A stretch of 64,000 nucleotides of DNA from JAUIKM01 sp964445695 (GTDB lineage: Bacteria; Bacteroidota; Ignavibacteria; Kapaibacteriales; UBA7675). The translations under genes and the position numbers were made by a program. The stretch's first letter is position 1; each line of letters begins with the position of its first letter. Where the stretch lies: positions 186,001 through 250,000 of the forward strand of contig CAYULF010000005.1 of NCBI GenBank assembly GCA_964445695.1. The letters run 5' to 3'. A model generated the notes under the pieces. That model was not told the DNA's origin, did not search any database, and saw only the letters and a program-made list of their open reading frames with translations. This document shows positions 9,248-18,646 of this stretch, in pieces.

Positions 9248-9320
9248 GTCGTTTAAAGACTTGCTGAGCGCTCAGGATTAGCGAGCCTGGGACGTACTTG
9301 TGGATCGGCGGTTTCTGGCT

Positions 9321-9343
9321 GCGGGACAAACAAAAAGCGGCTG
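9321..9343 (-). repeat. Degenerate copy of dispersed GACAAACAAG repeat
   Basis: GGGACAAACAAAAAGCGGC resembles the core of the intergenic repeat family seen at 14998, 57975 and elsewhere (GACAAACAAG, A-rich, then AAGC). It lies between the coaE fragment and the 3' end of dgt. The match is short, so confidence is limited. Confidence 0.4.
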
Positions 9344-9361
9344 TTAAAAGAAGTGTTGCAG

Positions 9362-10732
9362 TCAGCGGCGCGGCGGATGAGTCAGTCGGTCGACAGCAAC
9401 TCCCGTAAGTTGGTGATAGAGCGTGATGGCCTCGCTCTCGGAGAAGCTGGAAATAATATCGGCCGTGAGGCGTGAGCGCAGGCACGTCTCGTTGAAACTG
9501 CCGTTTGAATGCGCATTGTTTAACTCGTGTTCGACCAGGCTTTTGTGGCGCGGGGCGAGAATGTTAATGTCTTTTTGTGATCCGGTGGCGTCGTATATGA
9601 TGTCGAAGAGTTCCTTCAACAGGCGACGTTCGCCCTGTTGTTGTGCGGCGAGTGAGGGGTGGTCGTAGACGTAGTAGTGCATCATCTGTTTAAGGATTTT
9701 GATGGAGAGCCGCGTGTGAACATCGGAGTTCAATGACGTTAGTCCGTCCTTGATTTCAAGGCTGAATGTCCGGGAGAATTTGCCAATGAGCCGAGAGACA
9801 AACAGTACCTGATTGCCGACTTCATTCAAATATCCGTGGAAAGGCGTTTCCAGTTCTTTTGGGTATGTTCCGAACAAATCGATGAATGCCCAGTAAACAT
9901 CGTCGGAGGTCAATCCCTGGTTTTGTATGTCCAGTTTTTCACAGCAATGATCGAGAAATTTTTCGCGTTCGTCGGGATTGCTGAGCAATTCATTCAATGG
10001 CAAGATGCCGGCACGATAAAAGTCATCCATATCGTGCACGCTGTACGTTATATCATCGGCCAGATTCATGATTTCAGCTTCAAATGTCCTTTGCGGACAC
10101 GTCTCATTCTGACTGAGCGGAGCACGCACCCACTCGAACATGTCTCGGTCCTCAATGTAAGCACCCCACTTTGATTCCGTTTGAGTCCCGGCGCTTCGCA
10201 ACCAAGGGTATTTTAACACGGCGTTGAGGCTGGCGCGTGTTAGGTTAAGGCCGTGGTAGTGATTGCGGCTGAGTTCGAGTCTGGTTACGATTCTGAAGCT
10301 CTGTGCATTTCCTTCATAGCCGTCGTTGTTTAACCGTTTTTGCAGACAGGAGTTTAACACTTCTTCGCGGACGTGCCCAAACGGTGGATGTCCCAGGTCG
10401 TGTGCCAGTGCGGCCGTTTCAACGACATCCGGATCCAGGCCAATTGTATGGATTAACTCTGGATCATGGAGGCTGACAAATCGCTCAGCGAATCGGCGCG
10501 CGACCTGAGCCACTTTGATTGAATGTGTGAGGCGGTTGTGGACAGAATAACCTTTGTCGGCGGAAACAACTTGAGTGATATTTGCCAGTCGACGTAGCGC
10601 CGTACTGTACAGAATCCGATCGCGATCGCGCTGAAATGGACTCCTGCTGTCGTCTTCACTTTGTCGGTCCTGATAAAATCGCGCTTTTCGCGATTCCTTA
10701 ATCGTCCCGAATTCACTTTGCGCATGATGCAT
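9362..10732 (-). CDS. dgt: Deoxyguanosinetriphosphate triphosphohydrolase-like HD enzyme
   Basis: A 456-residue cytoplasmic HD-superfamily enzyme of the dGTPase family, which hydrolyses dNTPs to the deoxynucleoside and triphosphate and so shapes nucleotide pools. The metal ligands are visible: H70 in NRLTHSIKV, H111/D112 in HDLGHPPFGH, and a downstream aspartate in MNLADDITYSVHD (about 226). The N-terminal RSPFQRDRDRILYSTALRRL is the family's substrate-binding start. Length fits the longer dGTPase subtype. It lies downstream of coaE and a small unknown gene on the same strand, possibly one transcript, with an 79-base gap before its start. Exact nucleotide preference cannot be read from the sequence. 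Confidence 0.93.
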   Translation of the reverse strand: MHHAQSEFGTIKESRKARFYQDRQSEDDSRSPFQRDRDRILYSTALRRLANITQVVSADKGYSVHNRLTHSIKVAQVARRFAERFVSLHDPELIHTIGLDPDVVETAALAHDLGHPPFGHVREEVLNSCLQKRLNNDGYEGNAQSFRIVTRLELSRNHYHGLNLTRASLNAVLKYPWLRSAGTQTESKWGAYIEDRDMFEWVRAPLSQNETCPQRTFEAEIMNLADDITYSVHDMDDFYRAGILPLNELLSNPDEREKFLDHCCEKLDIQNQGLTSDDVYWAFIDLFGTYPKELETPFHGYLNEVGNQVLFVSRLIGKFSRTFSLEIKDGLTSLNSDVHTRLSIKILKQMMHYYVYDHPSLAAQQQGERRLLKELFDIIYDATGSQKDINILAPRHKSLVEHELNNAHSNGSFNETCLRSRLTADIISSFSESEAITLYHQLTGVAVDRLTHPPRR

Positions 10733-10811
10733 CGTGCCGGCTCCCCTATCTGGATGCCAGTTCCGTTTGAGTTTTTCAGAATGTTAATTACTGATTGATT
10801 TGGTTAAGTCG

Positions 10812-11126
10812 CTAACTCCACATGGCAAAATTGCGCTCGTTGCATTGCCAGTTACGCGGCTCCCGCAATATCTCCCTCATAATATCCGGATCGATCAGGT
10901 GCCATTTGAAGTTGAGATCGAGTTCGTTGAACTCCAGAAGGTCCTGCATCAGGCGGCGGATCTCGGATTCGTTGATCCGGGTGTATTCGGTTTCGGCAAA
11001 GTGTTTTTGTACGGCGGCGATCATTGCTGGGACGCGCATGCCGTTGCGTCCCGCGGCCTTGACGACCGCGACCATGGCGTTTTTGATGTCGCCTTCTTCT
11101 GCAGTGTGAGTAAGCCCCTGTTCCAT
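10812..11126 (-). CDS. Small conserved-looking protein, unknown function
   Basis: About 104 residues starting at ATG 11126 (MEQGLTHTAEEGD), chosen because AAGGAAG lies at proper spacing upstream and the frame further up (to 11252) looks non-coding. The protein is mostly helical with a central NAMVAVVKAAGRNGMR and a C-terminal RRLMQDLLEFNELDLNFKW, which could form a small winged-helix-like fold (inference only). I do not recognise the family. It sits between coaE and dgt on the same strand. Confidence 0.65.
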   Translation of the reverse strand: MEQGLTHTAEEGDIKNAMVAVVKAAGRNGMRVPAMIAAVQKHFAETEYTRINESEIRRLMQDLLEFNELDLNFKWHLIDPDIMREILREPRNWQCNERNFAMWS

Positions 11127-11248
11127 CTTTCTTCTTCCTTCATCATTGGCCAAAATGCGCCGGAAAACCAGATGAAAAGTAGGCTTTTCCCTTCGGTTAT
11201 TCAATCTTTTTAATTGACTGCACGGAATTCCGCACCATCGGTCATTTT

Positions 11249-11941
11249 TCACTCCTCTTCGTCACTTTCGCCGCGTTTAGCGGGAAGGAAGGGCAGGATC
11301 GGCAGCAGCTTGCCGAGGGCATTTCGCAGTTGTTCCACGCCGTGGGAGTTGTCGATCACAAAGTCTGCGCGGCGGCGTTTTTCCTCCGAACTCATCTGCG
11401 TGGCCATCCGCGCACGAATGTCCGCCTCGCTCATGGAACGCGACGCCAGCAGGCGCTGGACACGCAGGTCTTCCGGCGCATCGATGACCATGACGTAGTC
11501 GTAGAGCGCCTCCAGTCCGGCCTCAAACACAATGGCGGTTTCGTTGAAAACGCAGCGTTTGCCGGACTCGTAGAGCCGCTGCAGCCGCTCGGCGATTTCC
11601 TGCACGACGTAAGGGTGCACAACACTGTTCAGCGTGCGCAGGCGTGAAACATGCGTGGCGTCAGGTCCAAAGACGAGCCCCGCAACAACCGCTTTGTTGA
11701 GCGTGCCGTCCGCGTTCAGTACTTTATCGCCCAGAGCCTCGGCGATTTCGCGGCGGATCTCACCGTGCTGTGCGATCAATTCGGTCGCGATCGCGTCCGA
11801 CTGCAGGACGTCGTATCCGGCTTCGCGCACTATGTCCGCCGCGGCGCTCTTGCCGCTGCCAATGCCGCCGCTGATGGCGATAAACAGGCCGTTTGCGCCT
11901 TTGATTTCGTCAAAAACTGATTTCAGACTGCCGACTGCCAC
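11249..11941 (-). CDS. coaE: Dephospho-CoA kinase
   Basis: 230 residues. The enzyme phosphorylates the 3' hydroxyl of dephospho-CoA, the last step of coenzyme A synthesis. The P-loop GGIGSGKS is at 25-32, the substrate segment LQSDAIATELI follows, and later come VVHPYV and the lid-region RSMSEADIRARMATQMSSEEKR (split by family convention around residue 170). The tail LPAKRGESDEEE is acidic and probably disordered. The first about 18 residues before LFIAISGG are longer than usual, so an internal start is possible. coaE is divergent from polA with 134 bases between the starts, where both promoters must lie. A fragment of a second coaE lies at 9163-9247. Confidence 0.93.
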   Translation of the reverse strand: MAVGSLKSVFDEIKGANGLFIAISGGIGSGKSAAADIVREAGYDVLQSDAIATELIAQHGEIRREIAEALGDKVLNADGTLNKAVVAGLVFGPDATHVSRLRTLNSVVHPYVVQEIAERLQRLYESGKRCVFNETAIVFEAGLEALYDYVMVIDAPEDLRVQRLLASRSMSEADIRARMATQMSSEEKRRRADFVIDNSHGVEQLRNALGKLLPILPFLPAKRGESDEEE

Positions 11942-12075
11942 GCGTTCGCTCCATTGGTTTTTGGCCTCGAAAGGCGTAAATTTCGTCGCAATTTACGGTG
12001 ATTCCGCGGCCGTGCAACCCGGCCGCCCGCAATTCCACACGCCGCAATTTCTCACGTTTCTCCGACGGCTCCCCT

Positions 12076-14913
12076 ATGCCCCGTTTGTTCCTGATCGATG
12101 CGATGTCTCTTGTCTTCCGCGCCTATCACGCCATGTCGCGCTCCGGTTTGTCGACGCCCGACGGCGAGCCGACGGGGGCGGTGTTTGGATTCGCGAACAT
12201 CATCTCCACCATCATCGACAACGAAAAACCCGACTATCTGTCAGTCGTGTTCGACACCGCCGCGCCGACCTTCCGCCACGAACAATACGAAGAATACAAA
12301 GCCAATCGGCCCGAATTTCCAGAAGACCTCGTGCCGCAGGTTAAACGCATCAAGGAAATGATCGACCTGCTGGGCTACTGCCGCGTGGAACGCGACGGCT
12401 ACGAGGCCGACGATATTATCGGCACCATGACAAAATGGGCCGTGGAACACGACCTGGACGTCTTCTGCGTGACCTCCGACAAGGATTACATGCAGCTCGT
12501 CAGCGACCGCGTTAAACTCTTCCGCCCGACCGGCAAAGGCGCGGGCGACTACGAAGTGGTCGACATCGAGGGCGTCGCCAAAAAATTCGGCGTGGCGCCG
12601 GAACGCGTCATCGACGTGCAGGCGCTGATCGGCGACTCGGTCGACAACGTGCCGGGCGTCAAAGGCATCGGCGAAAAAACGGCCATTCCGCTGATCCAGG
12701 AATTCGGTTCGCTCGAAAATCTCTATGAGAACCTGGACAAAGTACAGCGCGCCGCCGTGTTGAAAAAACTCGAAGCCGACCGCGACAATGCCTTCATGTC
12801 AAAGGAACTTGTTACCATCGATGTTAACGTGCCGATCGAAGTCGATATTAACGGCTGTAGACTGCGCGACAAGGACGTGGACGGACTTAAACAACTGTTC
12901 ACCACGCTGAATTTCCGGCGCATGATTCCGCAGCGCTTCGGCATCGACATGGATGGCGACGGCGCGGCGGATGAAAATGGTGCAACGGCAGGGCAGGTCG
13001 GACCGGACACTCTGGACGGGGTCGACCACAACTACCTCTTGTTGGACTCGCTCGCAAAGATTCGCGCGGCGATTAAACAACTGGCCGATGTGAAGATGCT
13101 CGCTTTTGATACGGAGACCACGGGCCTCGATCCCATGTCGTGCGACCTGGTTGGAGTCTCTTTCGCCGCCAAAGCGGGCGAAGCGTATTACATTCCGCTG
13201 TTCCGTCCGCGCGAGGACATCGCCGGGTTCGACGAGTTAAACATTCCGGCGACGGAAGAAGAGACGAACAGCGGCACGCTCTTTGCAGAAGACAGCAAAC
13301 CCGTGCACCAGTACAACGAGTGCCGCGCCGTGCTGGAATTGTTAAAGCCGCTGCTCGAAGATCCGGCCGTCGGCAAAGTCGGACAGAACATCAAATACGA
13401 TCTGCTGGTGCTTAAACGCTACGGCATCGACGCGGCGCCGGTGGCCTTTGACACGATGCTGGCCAGCTACGTGCTCAATGCCGACAACAAACACGGTATG
13501 GACGAGCTTTCGCGCGTGTGGTTAAACTACCAGCCGATTTCGATCACGACATTGATCGGCGAGAAGAAAAGTACACAAAAGTCGATGAGCGAAGTTCCGG
13601 TGGCCGACGTGGCGAAGTACGCCGCCGAAGACGCAGATATCACTTGGCGGCTCTACGAAAAACTGCAGGATAAACTGCGGGAAGACAAGCTGGAAGAACT
13701 GGCACGCAGCACCGAATTTGAGCTGGTGCTGCCGCTGACGCAGATGGAATTCAACGGCGTCGGCATCGACCCCGAAGCGCTTAAACAATTCAGCGTCGAG
13801 CTGGGCGAAATGATCGAAGCCAAAAAGGCCGAAATCTACGAGGAAGCCGGCAGCGAGTTTAATATCGATTCGCCCAAACAGTTAAGTGAAATTCTCTTCG
13901 ACAAGATGGGCATCCCGCCGGTCAAAAAGACCAAGACGGGGTTCAGTACCGACTCGTCCGTGCTGGAGGAGCTGGCGCACAGCTTTCCCATCGCCACGAT
14001 GGTGCAGGACTATCGCCAGATGACCAAGCTGCGCTCCACATATGTCGACGCTCTGCCGAAGATGATCAACGCTGCAACCGGACGCATTCACACGACCTAC
14101 AACCAGACCGTGGCGAGCACGGGGCGTCTTTCGTCGACCGACCCGAACCTGCAGAACATTCCGATCCGCACGGAGCTGGGGCGGCGCATCCGCCAGGCAT
14201 TTATTCCGGCGGAAGGCTCAAAAATCCTTTCGGCCGACTACTCGCAGATTGAGCTGCGCATCATGGCGCATATTTGTGGCGACGAGACGCTGACGCACGC
14301 TTTCCAGAACGGACTGGACATTCACGCGGCGACGGCGGCGAATCTGTTCGGCGTGGCGCTGGAAGATGTGGACTCGGAGATGCGCCGCCGCGCCAAGACG
14401 GTAAACTTCGGGCTCATGTACGGACTCGGAGCCTTTGGACTGGCGCAGCGCCTCGGCATTTCGCGCACGGAAGGCAAAGAGATCATCGACGCCTATTTTG
14501 CCAAGTACCCGCGCATCAAGGAATACATCGACTCGTCGATTGCCGCCGCAGGCGAAAAAGGCTACGGCGAGACGCTGCTTGGTCGCAGGCGCTATTTCCC
14601 GAATATCAAGGCGAGCAACCGCGCGCTGCGCAGCGCCGCCGAACGCGCCGCAATCAATATGCCGATCCAGGGCAGCGCGGCCGACATGTTAAAACTCGCC
14701 ACAGTGACGATCTACCGCGAAATGAAAGAGCGCAACATGAAGTCGCTGATGATGTTGCAGGTGCACGATGAGCTTGTGTTCGAAGTGCCTCAGCAGGAGA
14801 TCGACGAACTGAACGAACTGGTGAAAACGCGCATGGAAAGCGCCATGCCCTTGGGCGAAGTGCCGGTGGAAGTTAATATCGGCATCGGCGACAACTGGGA
14901 TGAAGCGCACTGA
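12076..14913 (+). CDS. polA: DNA polymerase I (all three activities)
   Basis: 945 residues from ATG 12076 (MPRLFLIDAMSLVFRAYH), where the conserved 5'-nuclease domain begins. Domain order is complete. The 5'-3' nuclease spans 1-290 (GYEADDIIG, TSDKDYMQLV, GDSVDNVPGVKGIGEKTA). The 3'-5' exonuclease is near 340-540 with intact catalytic residues (FDTETTGLDP, GQNIKYDLL, YAAEDADIT), so proofreading is expected, unlike in many thermophile or Gram-positive enzymes. The polymerase domain has DYSQIELR (about 721), the O-helix RRRAKTVNFGLMYGLG and motif C LQVHDELVFE (about 894). It functions in Okazaki-fragment maturation and repair. A clean terminator follows. Confidence 0.98.
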   Translation: MPRLFLIDAMSLVFRAYHAMSRSGLSTPDGEPTGAVFGFANIISTIIDNEKPDYLSVVFDTAAPTFRHEQYEEYKANRPEFPEDLVPQVKRIKEMIDLLGYCRVERDGYEADDIIGTMTKWAVEHDLDVFCVTSDKDYMQLVSDRVKLFRPTGKGAGDYEVVDIEGVAKKFGVAPERVIDVQALIGDSVDNVPGVKGIGEKTAIPLIQEFGSLENLYENLDKVQRAAVLKKLEADRDNAFMSKELVTIDVNVPIEVDINGCRLRDKDVDGLKQLFTTLNFRRMIPQRFGIDMDGDGAADENGATAGQVGPDTLDGVDHNYLLLDSLAKIRAAIKQLADVKMLAFDTETTGLDPMSCDLVGVSFAAKAGEAYYIPLFRPREDIAGFDELNIPATEEETNSGTLFAEDSKPVHQYNECRAVLELLKPLLEDPAVGKVGQNIKYDLLVLKRYGIDAAPVAFDTMLASYVLNADNKHGMDELSRVWLNYQPISITTLIGEKKSTQKSMSEVPVADVAKYAAEDADITWRLYEKLQDKLREDKLEELARSTEFELVLPLTQMEFNGVGIDPEALKQFSVELGEMIEAKKAEIYEEAGSEFNIDSPKQLSEILFDKMGIPPVKKTKTGFSTDSSVLEELAHSFPIATMVQDYRQMTKLRSTYVDALPKMINAATGRIHTTYNQTVASTGRLSSTDPNLQNIPIRTELGRRIRQAFIPAEGSKILSADYSQIELRIMAHICGDETLTHAFQNGLDIHAATAANLFGVALEDVDSEMRRRAKTVNFGLMYGLGAFGLAQRLGISRTEGKEIIDAYFAKYPRIKEYIDSSIAAAGEKGYGETLLGRRRYFPNIKASNRALRSAAERAAINMPIQGSAADMLKLATVTIYREMKERNMKSLMMLQVHDELVFEVPQQEIDELNELVKTRMESAMPLGEVPVEVNIGIGDNWDEAH

Positions 14914-14941
14914 CGACGTATCCATTTGTGTACAGGTGTAC

Positions 14942-14971
14942 GACAGCTCGGTTTAACTATGCCGAGCTGTC
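14942..14971. terminator. Terminator between convergent polA and cdsA
   Basis: A perfect 10-base stem GACAGCTCGG (14942-14951) / CCGAGCTGTC (14962-14971), 28 bases after the polA stop, lies between convergent genes. The loop begins with a copy of the over-represented word GTTTAAC (14951-14957). There is no long T run on either strand. Confidence 0.7.
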
Positions 14972-14997
14972 AGGGAAAGGCTTGCCGGTGCGGCAAC

Positions 14998-15028
14998 GCA
15001 GAACTTCCATCCCGCTGACAAACAAGAA
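14998..15028 (-). repeat. Copy of dispersed GACAAACAAG intergenic repeat
   Basis: This stretch matches 2226-2256 at 27 of 31 positions, with core CCCGCTGACAAACAAGAA. It lies downstream of cdsA and after the polA terminator hairpin. On the minus strand it reads as T-rich TTCTTGTTTGTCAGCGGG, the form shared with 57975-58024. Confidence 0.6.
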
Positions 15029-15075
15029 TGGATTTGGGAAAAGTCGGGAAAGATACGGCAATGCGCGCCCGCGTA

Positions 15076-15978
15076 TTAAACGCTTGTGAAGAGCAGAAAC
15101 AGGCAGACGTAGATGTAAACGAGCGGCGCGACAAAGAGCACGCTGTCGGAGCGGTCCAGAATGCCGCCGTGGCCGGGGATGAGGTTGGAGCTGTCCTTGA
15201 CGCCCGCGTCGCGTTTAAGCAGTGACTCCGCCAGGTCGCCCAGTTGACCGGCCGCGCCGATGAGACCGCCGATAATGATGGCGTGCCAGACGGGCAGGAC
15301 GGGAAGAAAAATGTGCGACATCACCGTGAAAAACACAATCGAACCGATAAATCCGCTCAGCGCGCCTTCCCAGGATTTTTTAGGGCTTATGCGTTCGAAG
15401 AGTTTGTGGCGACCGAATTTGGAGCCGATAAAGTAGGCCACCGTATCGCAGGTCCAGATGGCGCCGAGCATGTTAAGCACCAGCCACATGCCGAATATGT
15501 CGGGAAAGGTCGAAGGATCGCCGCCGTCGGCGTCAAAACGCAGCCAGGGCGCTTCAAAAAGCGAGCGCAAACCGATGAGACTTTCCATGCCGAGCGAGAC
15601 GTAGAGCACGCCGAAGACGGTAACGCTGACGTTGACGATGGCGTTGGGGCGCGCCCGCCACAGCTCCATCGATAAAACGACGATGGTAAACAGGAGCAGA
15701 ATGGAAATAAGCAGAAAGAGGCGCGCGCCTTCGTGCGCGGCCAGACCGTAGAGGTCGCCGGTGAACTGCAGAATAAAACCCGCCGCGATGCCGGCGGTAT
15801 AACCGGCCACGCGATTGCCGCGCGCCTTGTTCTCGGCCATCTGATAGAACTCGTACAGACCCAACAGCGCGATTACCTGCACAAAGGCAAAAAACCACCA
15901 GCCGCCCAGAATAATTGTCGCCACGATGATGGGGGCACCGATAATCCCCACCAGAATACGCTTGGTCACATTGCTCAC
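15076..15978 (-). CDS. cdsA: Phosphatidate cytidylyltransferase (CDP-diglyceride synthase)
   Basis: 300 residues, an integral inner-membrane enzyme making CDP-diacylglycerol from phosphatidate and CTP, the branch point of phospholipid synthesis. About eight hydrophobic segments are visible. The family signature is near the C-terminus (SLLKRDAGVKDSS, IPGHGGILDR), preceded by the conserved ISPKKSWEGALSG. The start codon is GTG at 15978. The gene is 49 bases downstream of a DUF547 lipoprotein gene on the same strand and may be cotranscribed with it. Confidence 0.96.
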   Translation of the reverse strand: MSNVTKRILVGIIGAPIIVATIILGGWWFFAFVQVIALLGLYEFYQMAENKARGNRVAGYTAGIAAGFILQFTGDLYGLAAHEGARLFLLISILLLFTIVVLSMELWRARPNAIVNVSVTVFGVLYVSLGMESLIGLRSLFEAPWLRFDADGGDPSTFPDIFGMWLVLNMLGAIWTCDTVAYFIGSKFGRHKLFERISPKKSWEGALSGFIGSIVFFTVMSHIFLPVLPVWHAIIIGGLIGAAGQLGDLAESLLKRDAGVKDSSNLIPGHGGILDRSDSVLFVAPLVYIYVCLFLLFTSV

Positions 15979-16027
15979 GTTGATCGCCCGCCGCTCTTCT
16001 CGATTGTTTCCTGTGCAAAAATAGGCT

Positions 16028-16903
16028 TTACTCGTTCAGAGACCAATCGTAGTCGAGGAATTCGATGTCGGGAAAGTTGTTGCGCGCCTCCGCGGCTGCC
16101 GCGACGGCGTTGCGGGCCGGCGTGGGGAAGTACTGCAGCACCGCGCGGGCCATGGCCTCCCGCGATGCGCCGAAATCGGATTCGTACCAGTCGAAAATTT
16201 TCGAGAGATAGAGTGTGCCGGCCGCGGCGTCGTAGCGAATTTTATTTGTGTCGGCGCACCAGGCGCGCATGTTGTCGTCCAGCTGACTATCCAGCCGCCC
16301 GGCCGCATATGCTTCGTTGCGCAGCGGCGGGCAGGACACCGAGGCGCAGACGACGGCGGCGTGAATGCGGAAGTCGGCGTAGTTCTTACGCAGAATCTCG
16401 TGCTCGACCTTGTTAAGCGTGTATTCGTTGCCGTCGATCTCAAATTCGTAGCTGTCCCAGACGCTGAGTCCCAGCGGCACGGAGATGTAGAGACTGCCCA
16501 GGAAGTGCAGGTCGTTGATGCTCTCGACCGGATAGTTGTCGCAGATCAGTTTGAGTGTGAAGGCGTTGTAGACGTTGATCCAGAAGGCCTTGAGGGAATT
16601 TGAGTCGACAAGCGTTTGCGGCCGCACGCGCGCCAGGCTGTCGCATACCTGCGTCAGGTGCGGATCGTCTTTCATACGGCTGTAATCGACGTGTCCGCCG
16701 CGCACATGTTCGCGCAGAAGCGCGGTGAACAGATCGTCCGCGGCGGCCGGGACAGTGTCGTGCGACGCTTGTATTTCCGGTGCGGGGACGTTCGCGGCGG
16801 GGGCGTCGCAGGACAGCAACAGCGCTCCCAGGATGATGAGCATCTGCAGCGCGGCGTGCCGGGGCCGCCGACGTCCGCTTCGAGTTTTTACCATGTCGTG
16901 CAT
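16028..16903 (-). CDS. DUF547-domain lipoprotein
   Basis: 291 residues with a basic N-terminus, hydrophobic core MLIILGALLL and lipobox LLSC (C32), so it is probably a periplasm-facing lipoprotein. The mature part matches the DUF547 family: a conserved HVDYSRM, FWINVYNAFTLKLI, the repeated aromatic-rich middle and SCPPLRNEAY. The molecular role of this family is unknown, and a cysteine/histidine-containing fold has led to suggestions of hydrolase activity. The segment VVCASVSCPPL carries the family's cysteine. ATG 16894 is an alternative start. It is divergent from the next plus-strand gene. Confidence 0.85.
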   Translation of the reverse strand: MHDMVKTRSGRRRPRHAALQMLIILGALLLSCDAPAANVPAPEIQASHDTVPAAADDLFTALLREHVRGGHVDYSRMKDDPHLTQVCDSLARVRPQTLVDSNSLKAFWINVYNAFTLKLICDNYPVESINDLHFLGSLYISVPLGLSVWDSYEFEIDGNEYTLNKVEHEILRKNYADFRIHAAVVCASVSCPPLRNEAYAAGRLDSQLDDNMRAWCADTNKIRYDAAAGTLYLSKIFDWYESDFGASREAMARAVLQYFPTPARNAVAAAAEARNNFPDIEFLDYDWSLNE

Positions 16904-16954
16904 TTGTCCTAAGTTTGCGGGTTACTATTCACGATCGTGCATTTTGGGCATTTT

Positions 16955-17776
16955 ATGGATATTCACACGCTTCCGGCTTCCCTGCCGCATGTTGTCATTG
17001 TCGACGCGGATCAGCGCCGGCCGTCGGTAGAGCTGGCTAAAAAAATGATCGAGGCCAGAGTCGACTTCACTTTCATCAGTCCCGAGCCGGAGCTGCTGCC
17101 TGAAAACGTGCGCAAATACTGGCGCGAGACCGCCCTGGATCTGGACAAAACCATCGGCATTGTCGTGGACATGACCTGGAGCGTGCCGTTGACCGACGAC
17201 ACCATCCTGATCTTGAACGACTTCGACGTGGATACGCCGCCTCTGATTCTTACGACCAACGCCAGTGAGACGACGGGGTCGGCAAGCGAACTTCTTCCCG
17301 AGTTTGATTTTGTCGGCTTCAACGGCCTGCCGGGCTTTTTCCCACTGGGCAAATCCGTGGAAGTGGCGCCGCCGCGCGGCACAGATCCGGAGGCGCTGGC
17401 GATGGCCAAACGCTTTTTCCGCACGCTGGGTTTCGAGACCGAAGTGATCGAAGACCGCCCCGGCTACGTACTTCCGCGAATCATCAGCATGATCATTAAC
17501 GAAGCGGCGTTCTGCGTGATGGAAGGCGTGGCCGAACCCGAGGCCATCGATACGGCAATGAAACTCGGCACCAACTATCCCAAAGGGCCGCTGGCCTGGG
17601 CGGACGAAATCGGCATCGACGTGGTTGCCGCTATCCTGATGATGCTGGAAAACGAGTACCGCCAGGAACGCTACCGTCCCTGCCAGCTCCTGCTGCAGAT
17701 GATGCACAACAGCGAGCTGGGCGTGGTGTCCGGTTCCGGTTTTTACGAACACCCCGGCGCGGTCGGCGAGTTTTAA
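16955..17776 (+). CDS. 3-hydroxyacyl-CoA dehydrogenase-like protein with degenerate NAD domain
   Basis: About 273 residues from ATG 16955; a GTG at 16937 would add six. The C-terminal half matches the 3HCDH C-terminal domain: VIEDRPGYVLPRIISMIIN, EAAFCVMEGVAEPEAID, TNYPKGPLAWADEIG. This is the signature region of 3-hydroxybutyryl-CoA dehydrogenases. The N-terminal half still has FVGFNGLPGFFPLGKSVEV but lacks the GxGxxG nucleotide-binding loop: it starts with PHVVIVDADQRRPSVELAKK. NAD-dependent activity is therefore doubtful; it may be a scaffold, a CoA-ester binding protein or a dehydrogenase with another cofactor mode. Its stop overlaps the next start by one base, so the two are translationally coupled. 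Confidence 0.75.
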   Translation: MDIHTLPASLPHVVIVDADQRRPSVELAKKMIEARVDFTFISPEPELLPENVRKYWRETALDLDKTIGIVVDMTWSVPLTDDTILILNDFDVDTPPLILTTNASETTGSASELLPEFDFVGFNGLPGFFPLGKSVEVAPPRGTDPEALAMAKRFFRTLGFETEVIEDRPGYVLPRIISMIINEAAFCVMEGVAEPEAIDTAMKLGTNYPKGPLAWADEIGIDVVAAILMMLENEYRQERYRPCQLLLQMMHNSELGVVSGSGFYEHPGAVGEF

Positions 17777-18510
17777 TGACCATCCGCGACGACGGCGCAG
17801 CGCCAGTCTACGTATTCTGCGATTTTGACGGCACGATAGCGCGCGACGACATCGGCGATGCGATCGTGCGACGCTTTGGCGAGTTTGAGCGTCTGCACGC
17901 CGAGCTGATGGACGGGAAGATGAGCGTGGCGCAGTACTGGCGCGCCTCACTCGCGACGTTTCCCGCCGGATTGCAGCAGAGCGACGTGGATGATTTCACA
18001 CGCGACTTCCAGCTCGACGCCTACTTTGCACGTTTTGTGGAGTTCTGCAGGAAGCATGGATGGCCCTTGACGGTGGTGAGCGACGGCTTTGAAAATTACA
18101 TTCGTCCGATGCTGGCCGCGGCCGGGCTGGACGATCTGCCGGTCTTCGCCAACCGCGCACTTTTCAGCCAAGACGCCGCACCAACGGCGCATTTTCCCAA
18201 TGCCGACGAAGCCTGCGGCTGTTTCTGTGCTTCCTGCAAACGCAATGTGCTCATCACTCAGATCCCGGACGATGCGATCGTCATTTACGTCGGCGACGGA
18301 CTTTCCGACACCTGCGCGGCGGAGCACGCCGACGTGATTTTTGCGCGGGACAGGCTGGCGGCTTACTGCAACAAAGAGCGTCTGCCGCATTTTCCGTTTA
18401 ACAGCTTTTTCGACGTCATCGCGCTGCTGGAAACCACTCTGGCGGGTCGCGGGCTGCAGTTGCGTCACCAGGCGCAGTTGAAGCGGCGTCGGGCTTTTAT
18501 CAGTGAATAA
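17776..18510 (+). CDS. HAD-superfamily phosphatase, MtnX/phosphoserine-phosphatase-like
   Basis: 244 residues with the HAD motifs in order: motif I CDFDGT (D16, D18), motif II VVSDGF (near 99), and motif III/IV VGDGLSD (near 174). The cap insertion and the cysteine cluster EACGCFCASCKRN resemble the MtnX group, which dephosphorylates 2-hydroxy-3-keto-5-methylthiopentenyl-1-phosphate in methionine salvage. No other salvage gene is near, so the substrate is unproven. The ATG shares a base with the stop of the 3HCDH-like gene, indicating coupling and possibly a shared pathway. Confidence 0.8.
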   Translation: MTIRDDGAAPVYVFCDFDGTIARDDIGDAIVRRFGEFERLHAELMDGKMSVAQYWRASLATFPAGLQQSDVDDFTRDFQLDAYFARFVEFCRKHGWPLTVVSDGFENYIRPMLAAAGLDDLPVFANRALFSQDAAPTAHFPNADEACGCFCASCKRNVLITQIPDDAIVIYVGDGLSDTCAAEHADVIFARDRLAAYCNKERLPHFPFNSFFDVIALLETTLAGRGLQLRHQAQLKRRRAFISE

Positions 18511-18646
18511 AACTGGTGCGATCTTCCACGCATTTTGACCGTTCAACCGCGCTGTGCGGCCGTTCACCTTTTTCCGCTTGTTCAGGACTTGCAGGCTCGC
18601 GATGTTGTCTGCTTTGAAACATCCGGATGTTTCGGCCATTCCTGAC

